Assembly (NCBI GenBank): GCA_030068145.1
Contig: JAPJBO010000430.1
Span: 121,933 to 185,932, forward strand
Direction of reading: 5' to 3'
DNA length: 64,000 nucleotides
Source of the DNA: Diplonema papillatum
Taxonomy: Eukaryota; Euglenozoa; Diplonemea; Diplonemida; Diplonemidae
The notes below the pieces were generated by a model. It saw nothing but the letters and a program-made list of their open reading frames with translations, did no database searches and was not told where the DNA came from. This document shows positions 21,066-31,029 of the stretch, one piece after another; the stretch's first letter is position 1; the number at the start of each line of letters is the position of its first letter. Made by a program: the position numbers and the translations under genes.

Positions 21066-23516
21066 ATGCGAATCCTGGTCCTGCTCTCCGCGGCGCTCTG
21101 CGCCCGCGCGAAGGTGTCGTGCGACCACTCGTCGACGGCGGTGCAAGCCGACGGCACCGTCGAGCTCCCGTGCAAGGTGACCGGCGCGTTCGGAATCCGC
21201 TTGGGGTCGTTCACGGTGCACGCGCACCCGTGCAAACCCGACTTCCGGGTCACCGGCAGCTACGGGGTCGACGAGGTGATGTCCCCGGACCGGAACAGCT
21301 TCGACGCCGGGCCCTGCGAGATCACCTTCTCGTACGTGCACGCGACGGAAACGGGGCTCTCCATGTGCGCGGAGGCGGATTGCACTCTGTACTCCACGTC
21401 CGGTTGCTCGGAGGCGAGCGTGCCGGATGTGTGCGGGGGGATGCTGTCTTGTGGAGAATGCACGCGGGAAGCGGCGTGCGGATGGTGCTACGACACGGGA
21501 ACTTGCCTTCCCGCGTCGGGCGGGGAAGGGACCAGTGTGGGGGGGCAGAAGGTGCACACGGATAGGTGCGACGTGTGCGCCGATTTCGAGTACGCCGCTT
21601 GCTCGCAGTGTTCCGAGAACTGCGACGGGCATGGCACGTGCACGGACAGGCTGTGCACGTGCGCCCCCGGCTGGGCCGGGACCGGCAACCGCTGCGACAC
21701 GTTCAACGTGCGCGGGCTGCCGGATCCGGCCGACGCGTGCCGCAACCTCCGAGTCGAGGCGCGGCCGCTTTCGTTCGCGCCCGGCCGCCCGCACAGCGCG
21801 GCGGTCACGGTCGCCTTCGAGCCGGCCAGCTGGCGGCGGCAGCTCGCGTTCTTCGCGATCGTGAAGCACCCGAACACCACGGCCGACCCCCCCCGGGTGT
21901 ACGTAAGGTACGACGGGCAGGTTGACCTGACCAACGGGGTCTACGACCTGCACACGGGCGCTGCGGCGGCCGCGGGGTTCCCGACCGAGTCGTGTGCGGA
22001 ACCACCCGCCGCGGTGCTGCCAGTGCACACCGGTGAGCTGGTACCCGTGCTGGTGGCGACGAACCCGCCGCTGTCAGAGGAGCTCACCCTCTGGTTCGGG
22101 CACAACGGGTCCTCCGCGGCTGCCGGCGATGCGTACACGGTGATCCTCGGGTTTTGCGCCGAAGGATTCACCGGGTTCCCTTGCACTACGCAAGTGTCCC
22201 ACGTCGACGTGTACTCCGCGGCCGCCCCGGCGGCGCCGCCGGTCTCGCCGTACGAGCTGGCCAGCACGGTCCACTTCGACGTGCCCGTCGGCGGCGCGCG
22301 CTACGTGCAGTTCCCCGTGGGAAACGGCGTGACCGCCGCGAAGGTGACCACCGGAGTTTCGCCCGGGTGGGGTCCCGCGCCGGTGTGGGAGCACCGCCTG
22401 GTGTTCAAGGGGCGGGTGGTTGCGCGGGGGACCGATGCCATCGTGGAGGCGACGCCGTTCGCGTCAGTGAACTGGGGCGTCGTGGTGGCTTTGCCGGAGT
22501 TCGCGGGGGAGGCGTACGGCAACGTGACGCTGACCCTCGCCCTGACGGTCTGCGAGTGGGCGAAGGATTCGCCGTGCGCGCACGTCCACCCGGTGTCACA
22601 ACCACAACACACGGTCACGTGGCCGAGGGGTGACGAGTGGCTTCACTTCGTCTTCCCCGTTGGGTTCGGCGTCAACCGGATGACGGTGACCGCCGTCGTC
22701 ACACCGCCTCTCGACGCGCAAATCATCGCTGCCTACGAGAAGTTCCCCACCGAATCCCTCGGCCTCACCCCGGGGGACGAGTACGCAAAGCGCACGGGAT
22801 CCGAGCTCACCGTCGAAAACCCGAGAGCCGGTGACTGGCACTTGGCGTGCTACTTCCGGAAGTCGCGGTCAGGCGACGTGCAGGTGGCGCTGTCGGTCGA
22901 GACGTCGGCGTGCCCCACCTGCGGCCCGCCTGAGTGCGCCGCCGGCGCTGGCACGCTGACCGTCGTCGAGTGCCTCAAGCGGTGCGCAGCCACCGGGCCG
23001 CTGCACTCGCTGTCGCTGTGCGCGCCCGGCGAAACGCAGGCGCCGACCCCGACCGCCGCGCCCCAGACCGTGGCTCCGGCCACCACTCCCCCGACCACCC
23101 CTTCCCCGGCCATGGCTTCCCCCGCCGCAACCGGCGCCCCGGAACCTTTTCCGGACACGCGGGCTCCCGCCTCCGTCTCCCCGTCTGCGGCTCCCGCCGC
23201 CGGCAGCGGCCGTGGGACCCCGGACCCGGCCGGAGGGGCCGCGCCGCCGGACGGCACCAGCACGTTCGTCCTGCGGTCTCTGCTCGCGATGTCGCTGTTC
23301 TCCGCGTTCGCCGTGGCGGGCTACGTGGCGTACGCGCGGGTGCACAAAAAGCACGCGCAGCGCCGGAGGCAGGCCGGAGGGTACGACCCGCCGCCCATAC
23401 CCGGGGCGGAGGTCATCGACAGCGACGAAGACGAGGCGTTCGAAATGTCCGGCGAGCCCGACATGGACGACCCCTTCTCAAACTCCATGACTGCCCTGGC
23501 GACGACGCAGGAGTGA
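21066..23516 (+). CDS. Type I membrane protein with PSI-like and EGF-like modules
   Basis: The 816-residue frame starts at the ATG of a clear signal peptide (MRILVLLSAALCARA). After a Cys-bearing N-terminal domain comes a PSI-type motif, CGECTREAACGWCYDTGTC (about residue 128), then an EGF/tenascin-type module (CDGHGTC...CTCAPGWAG, about residue 190). Two or three beta-rich segments follow, the last with NPRAGDWHLACYF, which recalls pre-peptidase C-like beta sandwiches. A Pro/Thr/Ala mucin-like stalk (about 655-730) leads to one membrane helix (about 733-758), a basic stop-transfer patch (KKHAQRRR) and a 58-residue tail with an acidic DSDEDE cluster. It is intronless and GC3-rich. The likely role is a surface receptor or adhesin; ligand unknown. 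It follows the giant surface gene on the same strand, but no functional link is proven. Confidence 0.85.
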   Translation: MRILVLLSAALCARAKVSCDHSSTAVQADGTVELPCKVTGAFGIRLGSFTVHAHPCKPDFRVTGSYGVDEVMSPDRNSFDAGPCEITFSYVHATETGLSMCAEADCTLYSTSGCSEASVPDVCGGMLSCGECTREAACGWCYDTGTCLPASGGEGTSVGGQKVHTDRCDVCADFEYAACSQCSENCDGHGTCTDRLCTCAPGWAGTGNRCDTFNVRGLPDPADACRNLRVEARPLSFAPGRPHSAAVTVAFEPASWRRQLAFFAIVKHPNTTADPPRVYVRYDGQVDLTNGVYDLHTGAAAAAGFPTESCAEPPAAVLPVHTGELVPVLVATNPPLSEELTLWFGHNGSSAAAGDAYTVILGFCAEGFTGFPCTTQVSHVDVYSAAAPAAPPVSPYELASTVHFDVPVGGARYVQFPVGNGVTAAKVTTGVSPGWGPAPVWEHRLVFKGRVVARGTDAIVEATPFASVNWGVVVALPEFAGEAYGNVTLTLALTVCEWAKDSPCAHVHPVSQPQHTVTWPRGDEWLHFVFPVGFGVNRMTVTAVVTPPLDAQIIAAYEKFPTESLGLTPGDEYAKRTGSELTVENPRAGDWHLACYFRKSRSGDVQVALSVETSACPTCGPPECAAGAGTLTVVECLKRCAATGPLHSLSLCAPGETQAPTPTAAPQTVAPATTPPTTPSPAMASPAATGAPEPFPDTRAPASVSPSAAPAAGSGRGTPDPAGGAAPPDGTSTFVLRSLLAMSLFSAFAVAGYVAYARVHKKHAQRRRQAGGYDPPPIPGAEVIDSDEDEAFEMSGEPDMDDPFSNSMTALATTQE

Positions 23517-23526
23517 GCGGGTGGGA

Positions 23527-23730
23527 AGGTAGCCAAATGCCTCGTCTTCTAATTAAAGACGCGCATGAATGGACCAATGAGATTCCTTCTGTCCCTACCT
23601 ACTATCTGGCGAAACAGCAGTCAAGGGAACGGGCTTGAAACTGTCAGCGGGGAAAGAAGACCCTGTTGAGTTTGACTCTAGTCTGACTTTGTGCAGTGAC
23701 ACGAGAGGTGTAGAATAGGTGGGAGTGGAT
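23527..23730 (+). rRNA. LSU (28S) rRNA fragment, domain V region
   Basis: It begins GGTAGCCAAATGCCTCGTC and runs colinearly with eukaryotic 28S through GACGCGCATGAATGGA, AAGGGAACGGGCTT, GAAAGAAGACCCTGTTGAG and AGAGGTGTAGAATAGGTGGG. Several normally conserved positions differ (TTAAAGACGCGC where TTAGTGACGCGC is usual), so it may be a decayed copy. It starts 10 nt after the stop codon of the preceding gene, in the same orientation, and so would lie in that gene's 3' UTR. Confidence 0.9.
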
Positions 23731-25237
23731 CTGCATGCACGTTCTCATGGGCACGGTTACCGGTACTGCACGACGTCGTCTTGTGGAGGTCGTGGTATAG
23801 TCCTTTGACAGAGTGAGCCTATGCCTCTCATCTCACCTTTAAAACACGGCTGAGTCACGCATGCTCTTGCCAGCGTCTTGTGGAGGTCGTGGGACTACTA
23901 CGTCTTCTTGCGAATCGGACGCACTCAATGACAGGCCTGGGGAGGGATGGGTTTGCATACACCTTCTCACGAGCAAGGTCACCTTATGACGTCGTACTTA
24001 TAGAGGGAACGGAGCGGTCTTCTGGCGCAGGGGAAACGGCGTTGCTAGGAGTCCCCACCCGAACCAGCAAAGCACTGGGATCTTTTGATTACATGAACCA
24101 CGCGGATCTGCATGCACTTCCCCACGGGCTAGAACACTTCATGACGTCGCCGTTGCCTGCTATTGCGTTGTGTGGTACTCGATAAGGTACACACGTACGC
24201 CGATTCGACGGTGTCCCGAAACGTTGGTACTCGTTTTCTTTCGTTAGCGCCGTGTTCCGAGCATTCCGCACCTGTAACAGCACGCCAGATTGAGAGGCGC
24301 AGATCCCGGCGTTCGAAAGGCCTTTTGCCCGAAAGCTCTCGCGGGGGAAGAATGCGCGGGGATCGAGTGAAGCCCCCTGAGGACTGGCTACCGGGATCCC
24401 GAGGCGTGTTCGTTCCCGAAAATTGGGAATTGACGGTCGAACTCCTATTTCCCTGGGAGCAAAGAGTTGCTCATGCGACTGCGATATATTGCAACGCCTT
24501 ATACTGACCCCAAGCTTTGCCCGGGCCGCCGGCTCCGTGCATTTACGAGTTGCACGCAGCTTTTTCATGCGGGCATGTCATGATCGCGATCCCGGTGGTT
24601 GTCGCAGCAGTCCGCCATCGTCTTCTATTTTGACGAATCACAATGCGTGTTTTCGCCTTGCACCGCCCTCCAACTGTGATGTGCCGTGGTAGTTTGAGGT
24701 TGGGACTGAACGAAGTCCGTGGCTACAGTCCGCACATTATCCACTCGGACACCTTGCACCGTTCCGCCGCTTGAACTCTGCTGTCGCAATTGTCTTCGCA
24801 CAGCTGCTTTTTGCGCCTTGCCCCGGTGGGTGGTTTTTTTTGTACACACACACACAAAACGAAGCGCCTGCATTCTTGTTTTTTCCTGTCGAGTTTTTGT
24901 GACCGTATCGCACAGCGACAGGCAATTCAGAGCAGCTCCTTACGCGGGAGGGACTGATACGCAACCCCTCCTTAAAGCCCCCTCTCTCTGACCAGTATTC
25001 TTGCCTGCTTTCATTGCGCAACCCTTCTAGCCTTCGTGATCCTGGGTACGCTGCCTTCTTGGGACGCCGCACTCTGGTCACGTACCTCACAACCCTACGA
25101 ACCGCAATTCTGCGTGTTCTTGTTGCGGTAGTGAAAATTGTCCTGTGCCAGATGGAACCGACGCCTCTCTTCACACCTTTTAGACACGTTTGTGAAATGC
25201 TGGGCGCCCGATCCGCGGATGTCGCCGACAACATGAG
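23731..25237. other. Intergenic repeat-rich stretch
   Basis: The phrase GTCTTGTGGAGGTCGTGG occurs near 23778 and 23874. A copy of the ACATGAACCAC repeat lies near 24090. A (CA)5 tract sits near 24845. No convincing gene was found; frames up to about 160 codons lack the GC3 bias of host exons. Confidence 0.4.
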
Positions 25238-25383
25238 GCACTCTGTCGACGGGGCATCTTTCATGGCACGTCCACGACACAGCGAATCCCACACGTTGTT
25301 TGCGAAGTTGATGACTACTCGCATTTTGTCGCGCGGTAGGGATTGCGACCAGTCACACAGCCGGGTGTTCGTCAGGCCCCGCC
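25238..25383 (-). repeat. Family F, inverted copy
   Basis: On the minus strand it reads LTNTRLCDWSQSLPRDKM and then INFANNVWDSLCRGRA, the same peptide as copies at 29838-30106. A conserved peptide across copies suggests a protein-coding mobile element; the family is not recognised. Confidence 0.7.
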
Positions 25384-25925
25384 GGATCAAGCTCATGTTC
25401 GAGGAGGCACGCTTTCAGAAAGTCAATGTTTTTATACCAGTAAATCTTTCTTCTGAAGGCGCCCCATTGTTGATTTTGTCCCCTGACACGACACTGCTGC
25501 AGCAACAGGACTTTCGACCACTCCTTCGTGCAGTCGAATCGGAGCGAATCCATGCGAGCAGGCCTTGTCGTTTCCTCTTTCTGCCAGCCACCAGGTCAGC
25601 TTCCTCCTGCTGGGACTTGTTCCACAACAGTCTTTCTCAACCTAGACGCACTGACAATCAGATTCGGCAACGGTGGAACCGAAGGCAACTCTCCTTCTTT
25701 GCAGCAGACCTTTGTCGAATGAGCTCGTCCCGCACGTTTGGACGAATAGCGATTTGGAGGACCTTCTTCATCTTCCCGCATACCTTCCAAAACAGACGGT
25801 CCAAGTGCCAGATTTCTCGTCACACTTGCTACCTCCTCATCGGGCGGGCAGTACTGCACAGGCTCGTAGTAACTTCCGGCGGCAACCCGATGAACGACGC
25901 TCCGGAGACAGTCAACATCTGACGC
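25384..25925 (-). pseudogene. Possible decayed ORF, minus strand
   Basis: Two adjacent minus-strand frames have protein-like composition: 25596-25859 (with PPDEEVASVTRNLALGPSV) and 25353-25553 (with EWSKVLLLQQCRVRG and YWYKNIDFLKACLLEHELD). A stop and frame change separate them near 25600. A plus-strand frame of 302 codons overlaps but is less protein-like. It could be part of the family F element. Tentative. Confidence 0.25.
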
Positions 25926-26567
25926 CGTGGAGATGTCGGGTATTAGAACGGTTCACTCCCTTCCCCCCGTAGTAACGCGTGCAGGGCAGTGTGGCTCCTG
26001 CGCCAGCCGCACCAGGCCGCGCCAGAAAACCCTGTATGGCGCGTTTGGCGCGATTGGCGCGCCCGTAGTGTTTTCACCAGGAAATGACAACTTCTTCACT
26101 GTGGGATCATCATTCGTCCATTTTCTCGGCGATCCCGGCGTGCGTTCCGACAAGTTTTTGGTCCGGTGAGAAGATCGATGACGAAATCTTCCAGAGAACC
26201 TGTTCTCAGAGGGTGTCAACCTATTCTGGTGCCTTCCCACACCCCCTGTCCTTCCAGAGCCAGTGAAAACCAACGCTTTTTCCAGGGGATCGATCCCTGC
26301 AAGCAGCCTTTTTGGACCGGTTTTGACGGGTGCAATGCGGGTGTAATGTACCCTGCGGCAATGAAATGCCGACGAACCACAATGTGGTGGTGTTTGAGTG
26401 TGGGCAAAATTTTCGGGTTCTGGGCCAAAAGTTGCTAAGTACACAAAATGTTTTTTTTTTCAGAAATCCCACTGTACCATGGCAGTCTATCCGACGGTTA
26501 CTGGCTGTTACTGGCAGTTACTGGCAGCGCATACCTGTCAAACGCACCATTAAATTATCATAATAAT
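25926..26567. other. Unassigned sequence left of foldback element
   Basis: Near 26490-26525 the words GGTTACTGGCTGTTACTGGC form a short repeat. No gene or RNA was recognised. Confidence 0.4.
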
Positions 26568-26704
26568 AATAAGCATTTATTCGGCAAGATAATTTCCGTT
26601 TATTTTGTCGAGGTGTCGGTTTTAGTCCCGAGGGCCTCCCGATGAACTAAAACCGACACCGAGGCAAAATTGGCGGAAATTATTGCCGAATAAATGATTT
26701 TATT
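26568..26704. mobile_element. Foldback element, copy 1 (137 bp)
   Basis: Imperfect inverted arms of about 58 bp run from AATAAGCATTTATTCGGCAA to its complement ending GAATAAATGATTTTATT and meet at a short GC-rich centre. Homology with copy 2 extends about 30 bp beyond the right arm (GGGAAAA-TAAATTCCCGAGG). It resembles a foldback or MITE-like element. Confidence 0.8.
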
Positions 26705-27057
26705 GGGAAAACTAAATTCCCGAGGGTGGAAACAAAAACATCGTTGCTGCTGGACGGTGTGAAATTTTGATAAGTCGCGGAGAGTTGGTGTGGTGTTAGT
26801 TTGCAACGCGAGTGCTCGACCGCTTGCACATGCACAGCAGGTGATCAGCAGATGAACTCAGACAGCTGGAATCCAGTGTGTTCAGGCAGACCCACAGTTG
26901 TTGTTGCAACGAGACTCAAGCACACTGAAATTGGTACAAGTTTTCTACGCACTTGGACCTAGGGGTGAGTTCCCTGGCGGTGAACTTCACCTGACACTCG
27001 CGTTCACGGGAGGGGTTTTCTTCACAGGCCTTTGAGCACCGAGGATGAGACACCAAT
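26705..27057. other. Spacer between foldback copy 1 and the recombinase unit
   Basis: No gene was recognised. The first ~30 bp match the flank of foldback copy 2. Confidence 0.4.
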
Positions 27058-27145
27058 GAATTCGGCTCAAACCGAGCTCAAAACACGCGATTTCACCCAC
27101 AACAGGGAGAAAAAAAAATTTGCGAGGGGTCTCCCCTACAGATTT
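27058..27145 (+). repeat. Left flanking direct repeat
   Basis: It shares GAGCTCAAAACACGCGATTT and GCGAGGGGTCTCCCCTACAG with 28781-28865, in the same order and orientation. Confidence 0.9.
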
Positions 27146-27199
27146 CTCTGTATAACCCCCACGCAAAAATAAACGTTTATTTTTTTCGCGATACAAAAT

Positions 27200-27370
27200 A
27201 ATAAGCATTTATTCGGCAAGATAATTTCCGTTTATTTTGTCGAGGTGTCGGTTTTAGTCCCGAGGGAGGCCCGAGGGGGGGTTGCAAACCCCCCCGAGGG
27301 CCTCCCGAGGGACTAAAACCGACACCGAGGCAAAATTGGCGGAAATTATTGCCGAATAAATGATTTTATT
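27200..27370. mobile_element. Foldback element, copy 2 (171 bp)
   Basis: It has the same arms as 26568-26704 but a longer centre, with GGGGGGGTTGCAAACCCCCC forming a near-perfect hairpin tip. It lies between the left direct repeat and the recombinase gene. Confidence 0.85.
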
Positions 27371-27404
27371 GGGAAAAATAAATTCCCGAGGATGGAAAGA
27401 AAAC

Positions 27405-27600
27405 CATACTGCTTTGCAGTTATGTTGGTGTCTAGCAGAACGTTGCGTAGCAAATGTGCACGGCAGAACGTTGTGTAAGACGTTGAGCATATTGCATTGC
27501 AGTTACGTTGGTGTTTAGCAGAACGTTGCGTAGCAAATGTGCGCGGCAGAACGTTGTGTGTCTGAGACATTGCGTAGCAGAACGTTGTGTAGGAGTGGAG
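27405..27600 (+). repeat. Array of GCAGAACGTTG-type motifs
   Basis: GCAGAACGTTG(C/T)GTA occurs about six times with spacing of roughly 25-45 bp, some copies preceded by GTTGGTGT(C/T)TA. It abuts the 3' end of the recombinase gene. The position suggests possible recombinase-binding sites, which is inference. Confidence 0.75.
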
Positions 27601-27624
27601 TTGTTGTAAGTGACAGGTCACAGA

Positions 27625-28713
27625 TCAATGTGCCTGGTTGTTCTGCTGCAACTGGGGGAGTCCCGGCAGGTTGACGTTGTAGTTCACAACATACGATGCT
27701 GCTTGCATGGGCGCTTGCATGAAGGACTGCACAGGTGCTGTCGTGCTGGGTAGGACTGTTGGATGAGCGCTGCTGACAAGTGTTGCGGTCGAGTTCTTGA
27801 TAGCCACTGACGATGAAACGTACTGGTTTGCAGCAGATGACGTGGCGTGGTTGAGCATAGCCTGGATCTGAGCCTGTGAGGCTCCCTGGTCTGCCGCAGA
27901 CTGTGCTGCACCCCGCCGTACGCCATGTGATGTGACATCAATGCCCGCCGGACCGATCGGTTTTTTCAGGACTTTAGCCATGTACCTTGTGACCGTGTAC
28001 ACTTGGTTGATACCAAGAGGCTCGTTCGTGAGGCCCTTCTTGGATCCTGTTACAAGGAACCTGCCGTTGGAACGGATGTGGAACTCGGCCCTTGCATTGG
28101 TATACGCGGAGACGGTCGAGTAAAACGGCCCGTCACGAATGAGGAAGAAGTCGCGGACCACTTCACCCCTCTGCTTGCTGGGTGTAAACACCACCTTCAA
28201 GTATTTCTCTCTTGCTGGGGTTACACGTGGGATCACGTCTTCGGGAGAGATTGTCAGCACTTCATTTGCACGGAGGCTTCCACACCACTGGAGCGCCAGT
28301 GTCGCTTGTCTCACCAGATGATACCACTTGTTGTCGTCTTCCTCCGGCTCACTCTCCATGAATGCAATGGCGTCTTCCTTGGACAGCCCAGGAGATTGCT
28401 TCGGCTTCTCGCCGCTGCGGAAGCTGCGCGCAAGATCGTACAACTCAGGGTACTCAACTGCAAGCTTCTGGCTATACTTTTGGTAGTATGTCGATGCCAA
28501 GCGAGAAAGTATACTCGCGACCGACGAGCCCTTCTGTGACTCGTGCAATTTGTCCAGGTACAGGACAAAGTCAGTTTTTGACGGCTTCCTCGTTTTGATT
28601 TTGGCAAACGTTGCGAACGCTTCCCACTCCGCCTCGTACACAGGTGCACTTTTTGCAGGCACCTTGGCGTTCTTCAGAATGTCATCTGCCTCGCGCTGGC
28701 GCTTCGACGGCAT
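27625..28713 (-). CDS. Tyrosine recombinase, Crypton-like
   Basis: This intact 362-residue frame opens with a real ATG. All tyrosine recombinase active-site residues are visible: Arg148 in GSLRANEV, Lys180 in FTPSKQRG, His263-x-x-Arg266 in TSHGVRRGA, His289 in LNHA, and the nucleophile Tyr298 in NQYV. Residues 1-110 form the helical N-terminal core-binding domain. A Gln/Pro/Val-rich tail of about 60 residues follows the catalytic domain. Enzymes of this family cut and rejoin DNA through a 3'-phosphotyrosine and move the element by site-specific recombination. No RT lies nearby, which argues for Crypton rather than DIRS or Ngaro. The frame is unbroken, so the protein could be active. Codon use is less GC3-biased than host exons, as expected for a mobile gene. 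Confidence 0.88.
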   Translation of the reverse strand: MPSKRQREADDILKNAKVPAKSAPVYEAEWEAFATFAKIKTRKPSKTDFVLYLDKLHESQKGSSVASILSRLASTYYQKYSQKLAVEYPELYDLARSFRSGEKPKQSPGLSKEDAIAFMESEPEEDDNKWYHLVRQATLALQWCGSLRANEVLTISPEDVIPRVTPAREKYLKVVFTPSKQRGEVVRDFFLIRDGPFYSTVSAYTNARAEFHIRSNGRFLVTGSKKGLTNEPLGINQVYTVTRYMAKVLKKPIGPAGIDVTSHGVRRGAAQSAADQGASQAQIQAMLNHATSSAANQYVSSSVAIKNSTATLVSSAHPTVLPSTTAPVQSFMQAPMQAASYVVNYNVNLPGLPQLQQNNQAH

Positions 28714-28780
28714 CGGGATTTTGATTTCTTCCTCTGTCCTTGGGCTGTTTTCACAGTTGGCAGGATCAGAAAGGATGAAT

Positions 28781-28865
28781 TAGACTCAAAACGAGCTCAA
28801 AACACGCGATTTCACTCACCACAGGGAGAAAAAAAATTTTGCGAGGGGTCTCCCCTACAGATTTC
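28781..28865 (+). repeat. Right flanking direct repeat
   Basis: This is the partner of 27058-27145; it begins about 70 bp upstream of the recombinase start codon and so may include its promoter. Confidence 0.9.
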
Positions 28866-28879
28866 TGCCTACGACCTTA

Positions 28880-29375
28880 TTTTGCGCCGCCAGCTATTTT
28901 CAGTCGGAAAAATAAACGAATTTATTTCGCCGCCAGCTATTTTCAGTCGGAAAAATAAACGAATTTATTTCCCTAGGGACAATAAATTTCATTTATTTGT
29001 TTCGACTGAAAATAGCTGGCGGCGCAAAATAAATTCCGAGATCGGAAAAAAATAAATTCGTTTATTTGTCCGGCCTGTGTAAACACAACGGAATCCTGTC
29101 AAAAAATAAACGAAATTTATCGTCACGCTCCTCCAGCCATTTCCACCAGAGGGAATTTATTTTTCCCAATAAATTTCGTTTATTTTTTTCACCTGAAAAT
29201 GGCTGGCGGCACAAAATAAATGCTGCCACACGAAATAAATTCCTAAAATAAACTCGTTTATTTTTCCGGCCTGTGTAAACACAACGGAATCCTGCCAAAA
29301 ATAAACGAAATTTATCGTCACGCTCCTCAAGCCATTTCCACCAGAGGGAATTTATTTTTCCCAATAAATAAGTAT
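28880..29375. repeat. AT-rich inverted and direct repeats
   Basis: GCCAGCTATTTTCAGTCGGA occurs twice directly (28888, 28932) and once inverted (about 29008-29025). A roughly 198-bp unit with GGCCTGTGTAAACACAACGG is repeated at 29050-29180 and 29248-29370. The recurring ATAAACGAATTTAT words link this block to the foldback elements. Confidence 0.8.
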
Positions 29376-29404
29376 TATTTACTTCCAGCGTCTTTTGAAA
29401 GAAA

Positions 29405-29735
29405 CAGTCAAGCTTTGCAGCATTAAAAGTGTCTCCCGCCGTCTCAGAGTGTCTCCCGCCCCTAAAACGTGTCTGTCAGATTTTTGTCGCATTTTCAGAC
29501 GGGCAGGTTTGTTGAAATTTGGTCACGTGTTCGGACTGAAGGAACAGGTTCTTCGATGGTTCTTGAAGAAGGTTCTTCGATGGACTGTTCACTATCAGAC
29601 GGCTTCGTGCCGCTGCTTCTTTAGTGCAGGTTCCGTGCTTTCGGGCACTCGATGTGCTGTGTCTCCGACGATCCCGCATGGGCGTACAGGTCGGTGTCTT
29701 CGGACGGTTTGCTTGAGAGGTTCAGCCGTTACCGA
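29405..29735 (-). repeat. Inverted fragments of the J-domain tandem unit
   Basis: It matches, in reverse, the 87-bp repeat (TTTCAGACGGGCAGGTTTGT at 29495) and the tail segment of the truncated J-domain copies (GGGCGTACAGGTCGGTGTCT at 29682). Confidence 0.75.
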
Positions 29736-29837
29736 GTACGACCAACAAGATGGATGATGGCTAGTCTGGTTCTGACTACAAAACCTTGGTGGTGGCTCTT
29801 GTCCTCTCGGGCTTGCACTTCCCGAAAAGGGCGGGGC

Positions 29838-30106
29838 CTGACGAACACCCGGCTGTGTGACTGGTCGCAATCCCTACCGCGCGACAAAATGCGAGGAGTC
29901 ATCAACTTCGCAAACAACGTGTGGGATTCGCTGTGTCGTGGACGTGCCGTGAAAGATGCCCCGTCGACAGAGTGCCTTGTCTCGGGCTTGCACTTTCCGA
30001 AGAGGGCCGGCGGGACCTGACGAACACCCGGCTGTGTGACTGGTCGCAATTCCTACCGCGCGACAAAATACGAGTCGTAGCCATCAACTTCGAAAACAAC
30101 GTGTGA
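29838..30106 (+). repeat. Family F, two direct copies
   Basis: Copies at 29838-29990 and 30016-30106 both start CTGACGAACACCCGGCTGTG. Copy 1 reads the same peptide as the inverted copy at 25238. Copy 2 is truncated. Confidence 0.75.
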
Positions 30107-30319
30107 GGGGGCGGTGCATCGTGCAGTCGAAAAACGGAAGTTTCCGGCGGCTTTTCTCGCTTTCGTGCCGCCTCCGGTACACTTCTTTGTGGCGCACCCC
30201 TGGTGTAAAAAAGAGGTGGCCTTTTTGCCTCCACCAGCGCCTACGGAAGTACAAGAACGGACAGCGAAAGGTATTGAAGAGCAGCCCTGCTGTGCGGTGG
30301 GAAGAAGAAGAAGAAAAAG

Positions 30320-30570
30320 AAAATGGCCGCTCCTGGTCCAGGAACGTGACGGTCAACCACAGCTTGCAAAGCTTGAGTCGGAGGCAGCACAGTGCCACAA
30401 CCCCGTCCGCTCTGCCCTGTGGCTGACCGTCTCGACGAGCTTGTGTTCAGCGCAAGCGCCAAGCCCCAAGGTGCGCCACGCCTTGATGTTTTAGTTTGGG
30501 AAATCGGTAGCCACTTGACCCGTAGGCCCGAGGCTCTGCAGTACCGCCGAACACGTTTCCCTGGTACCGA
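30320..30570 (+). repeat. Family A, partial copy
   Basis: It is collinear with 56787-57064, including CAGCTTGCAAAGCTTGAGTC and TCGGTAGCCACTTGACCCGT, and ends at TTTCCCTGGTACC. It lacks the poly(A) end. Confidence 0.8.
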
Positions 30571-31029
30571 AGATCGTGCATCCGTTCGAGAATGCTGGTT
30601 TCCACAACCAGTGCTCAAGCAGCTGTGGAAGAAAGGCGCAATGAGCGTAGAGGCATTCAAATGTCTCGTCGAAAAGCACAAGCAGGTCAGGACAAAAAGC
30701 CACGTGTGCGCATTCTTGCCGGTTGAAAGAGCAGCCGAAAAGAGCATATGCGCAGCATCGTTTGCTTGTGTGTGCATCGGTTCCGCGTTTTCCGTTGCTT
30801 TGGCCCCGTGCCGCTGTCGTGTACCTCTCCGCTGCACGGTTCCCGTACTGTTTATGAACGCGCTCCTTGCGTCTAGAGTATGGCTCTGCGGAGAAATAAC
30901 CGCGGCCTTGCAGCCATGGCTGCTGCAAGCATGCACGGAGACGACGGACAGAGAAGCGAAAGCGCTGGAACACGCAAGCGAAACCTTGTGTGATTGGCTG
31001 GATGCGCTCGCTTCTGTGTGCTCGTGTTA
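30571..31029. other. Unassigned; weak open frame
   Basis: A plus-strand frame of 212 codons (30392-31030) starts inside the family A copy and continues with plausible but unrecognised peptide (LKQLWKKGAMSVEAFKCLV). It may be part of a longer mobile element. No catalytic motif was seen. Confidence 0.25.

Larger units (their letters stand above)
27058..28865 (-). mobile_element. Crypton-like tyrosine recombinase unit
   Basis: About 85-bp direct repeats (27058-27145 and 28781-28865) bracket a minus-strand tyrosine recombinase gene, a foldback element and a short-motif array. No reverse transcriptase is present, so the closest known layout is a Crypton, a DNA element moved only by a YR. Known Cryptons have very short terminal repeats, so the long flanking repeats are unusual. 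They could instead be coincidental copies of an unrelated dispersed repeat. Confidence 0.6.

Noticed and set aside
25014-25922. 302-codon plus-strand frame
   Set aside because: It overlaps an inverted family F copy whose minus strand encodes the conserved peptide, and has no host-like codon bias.
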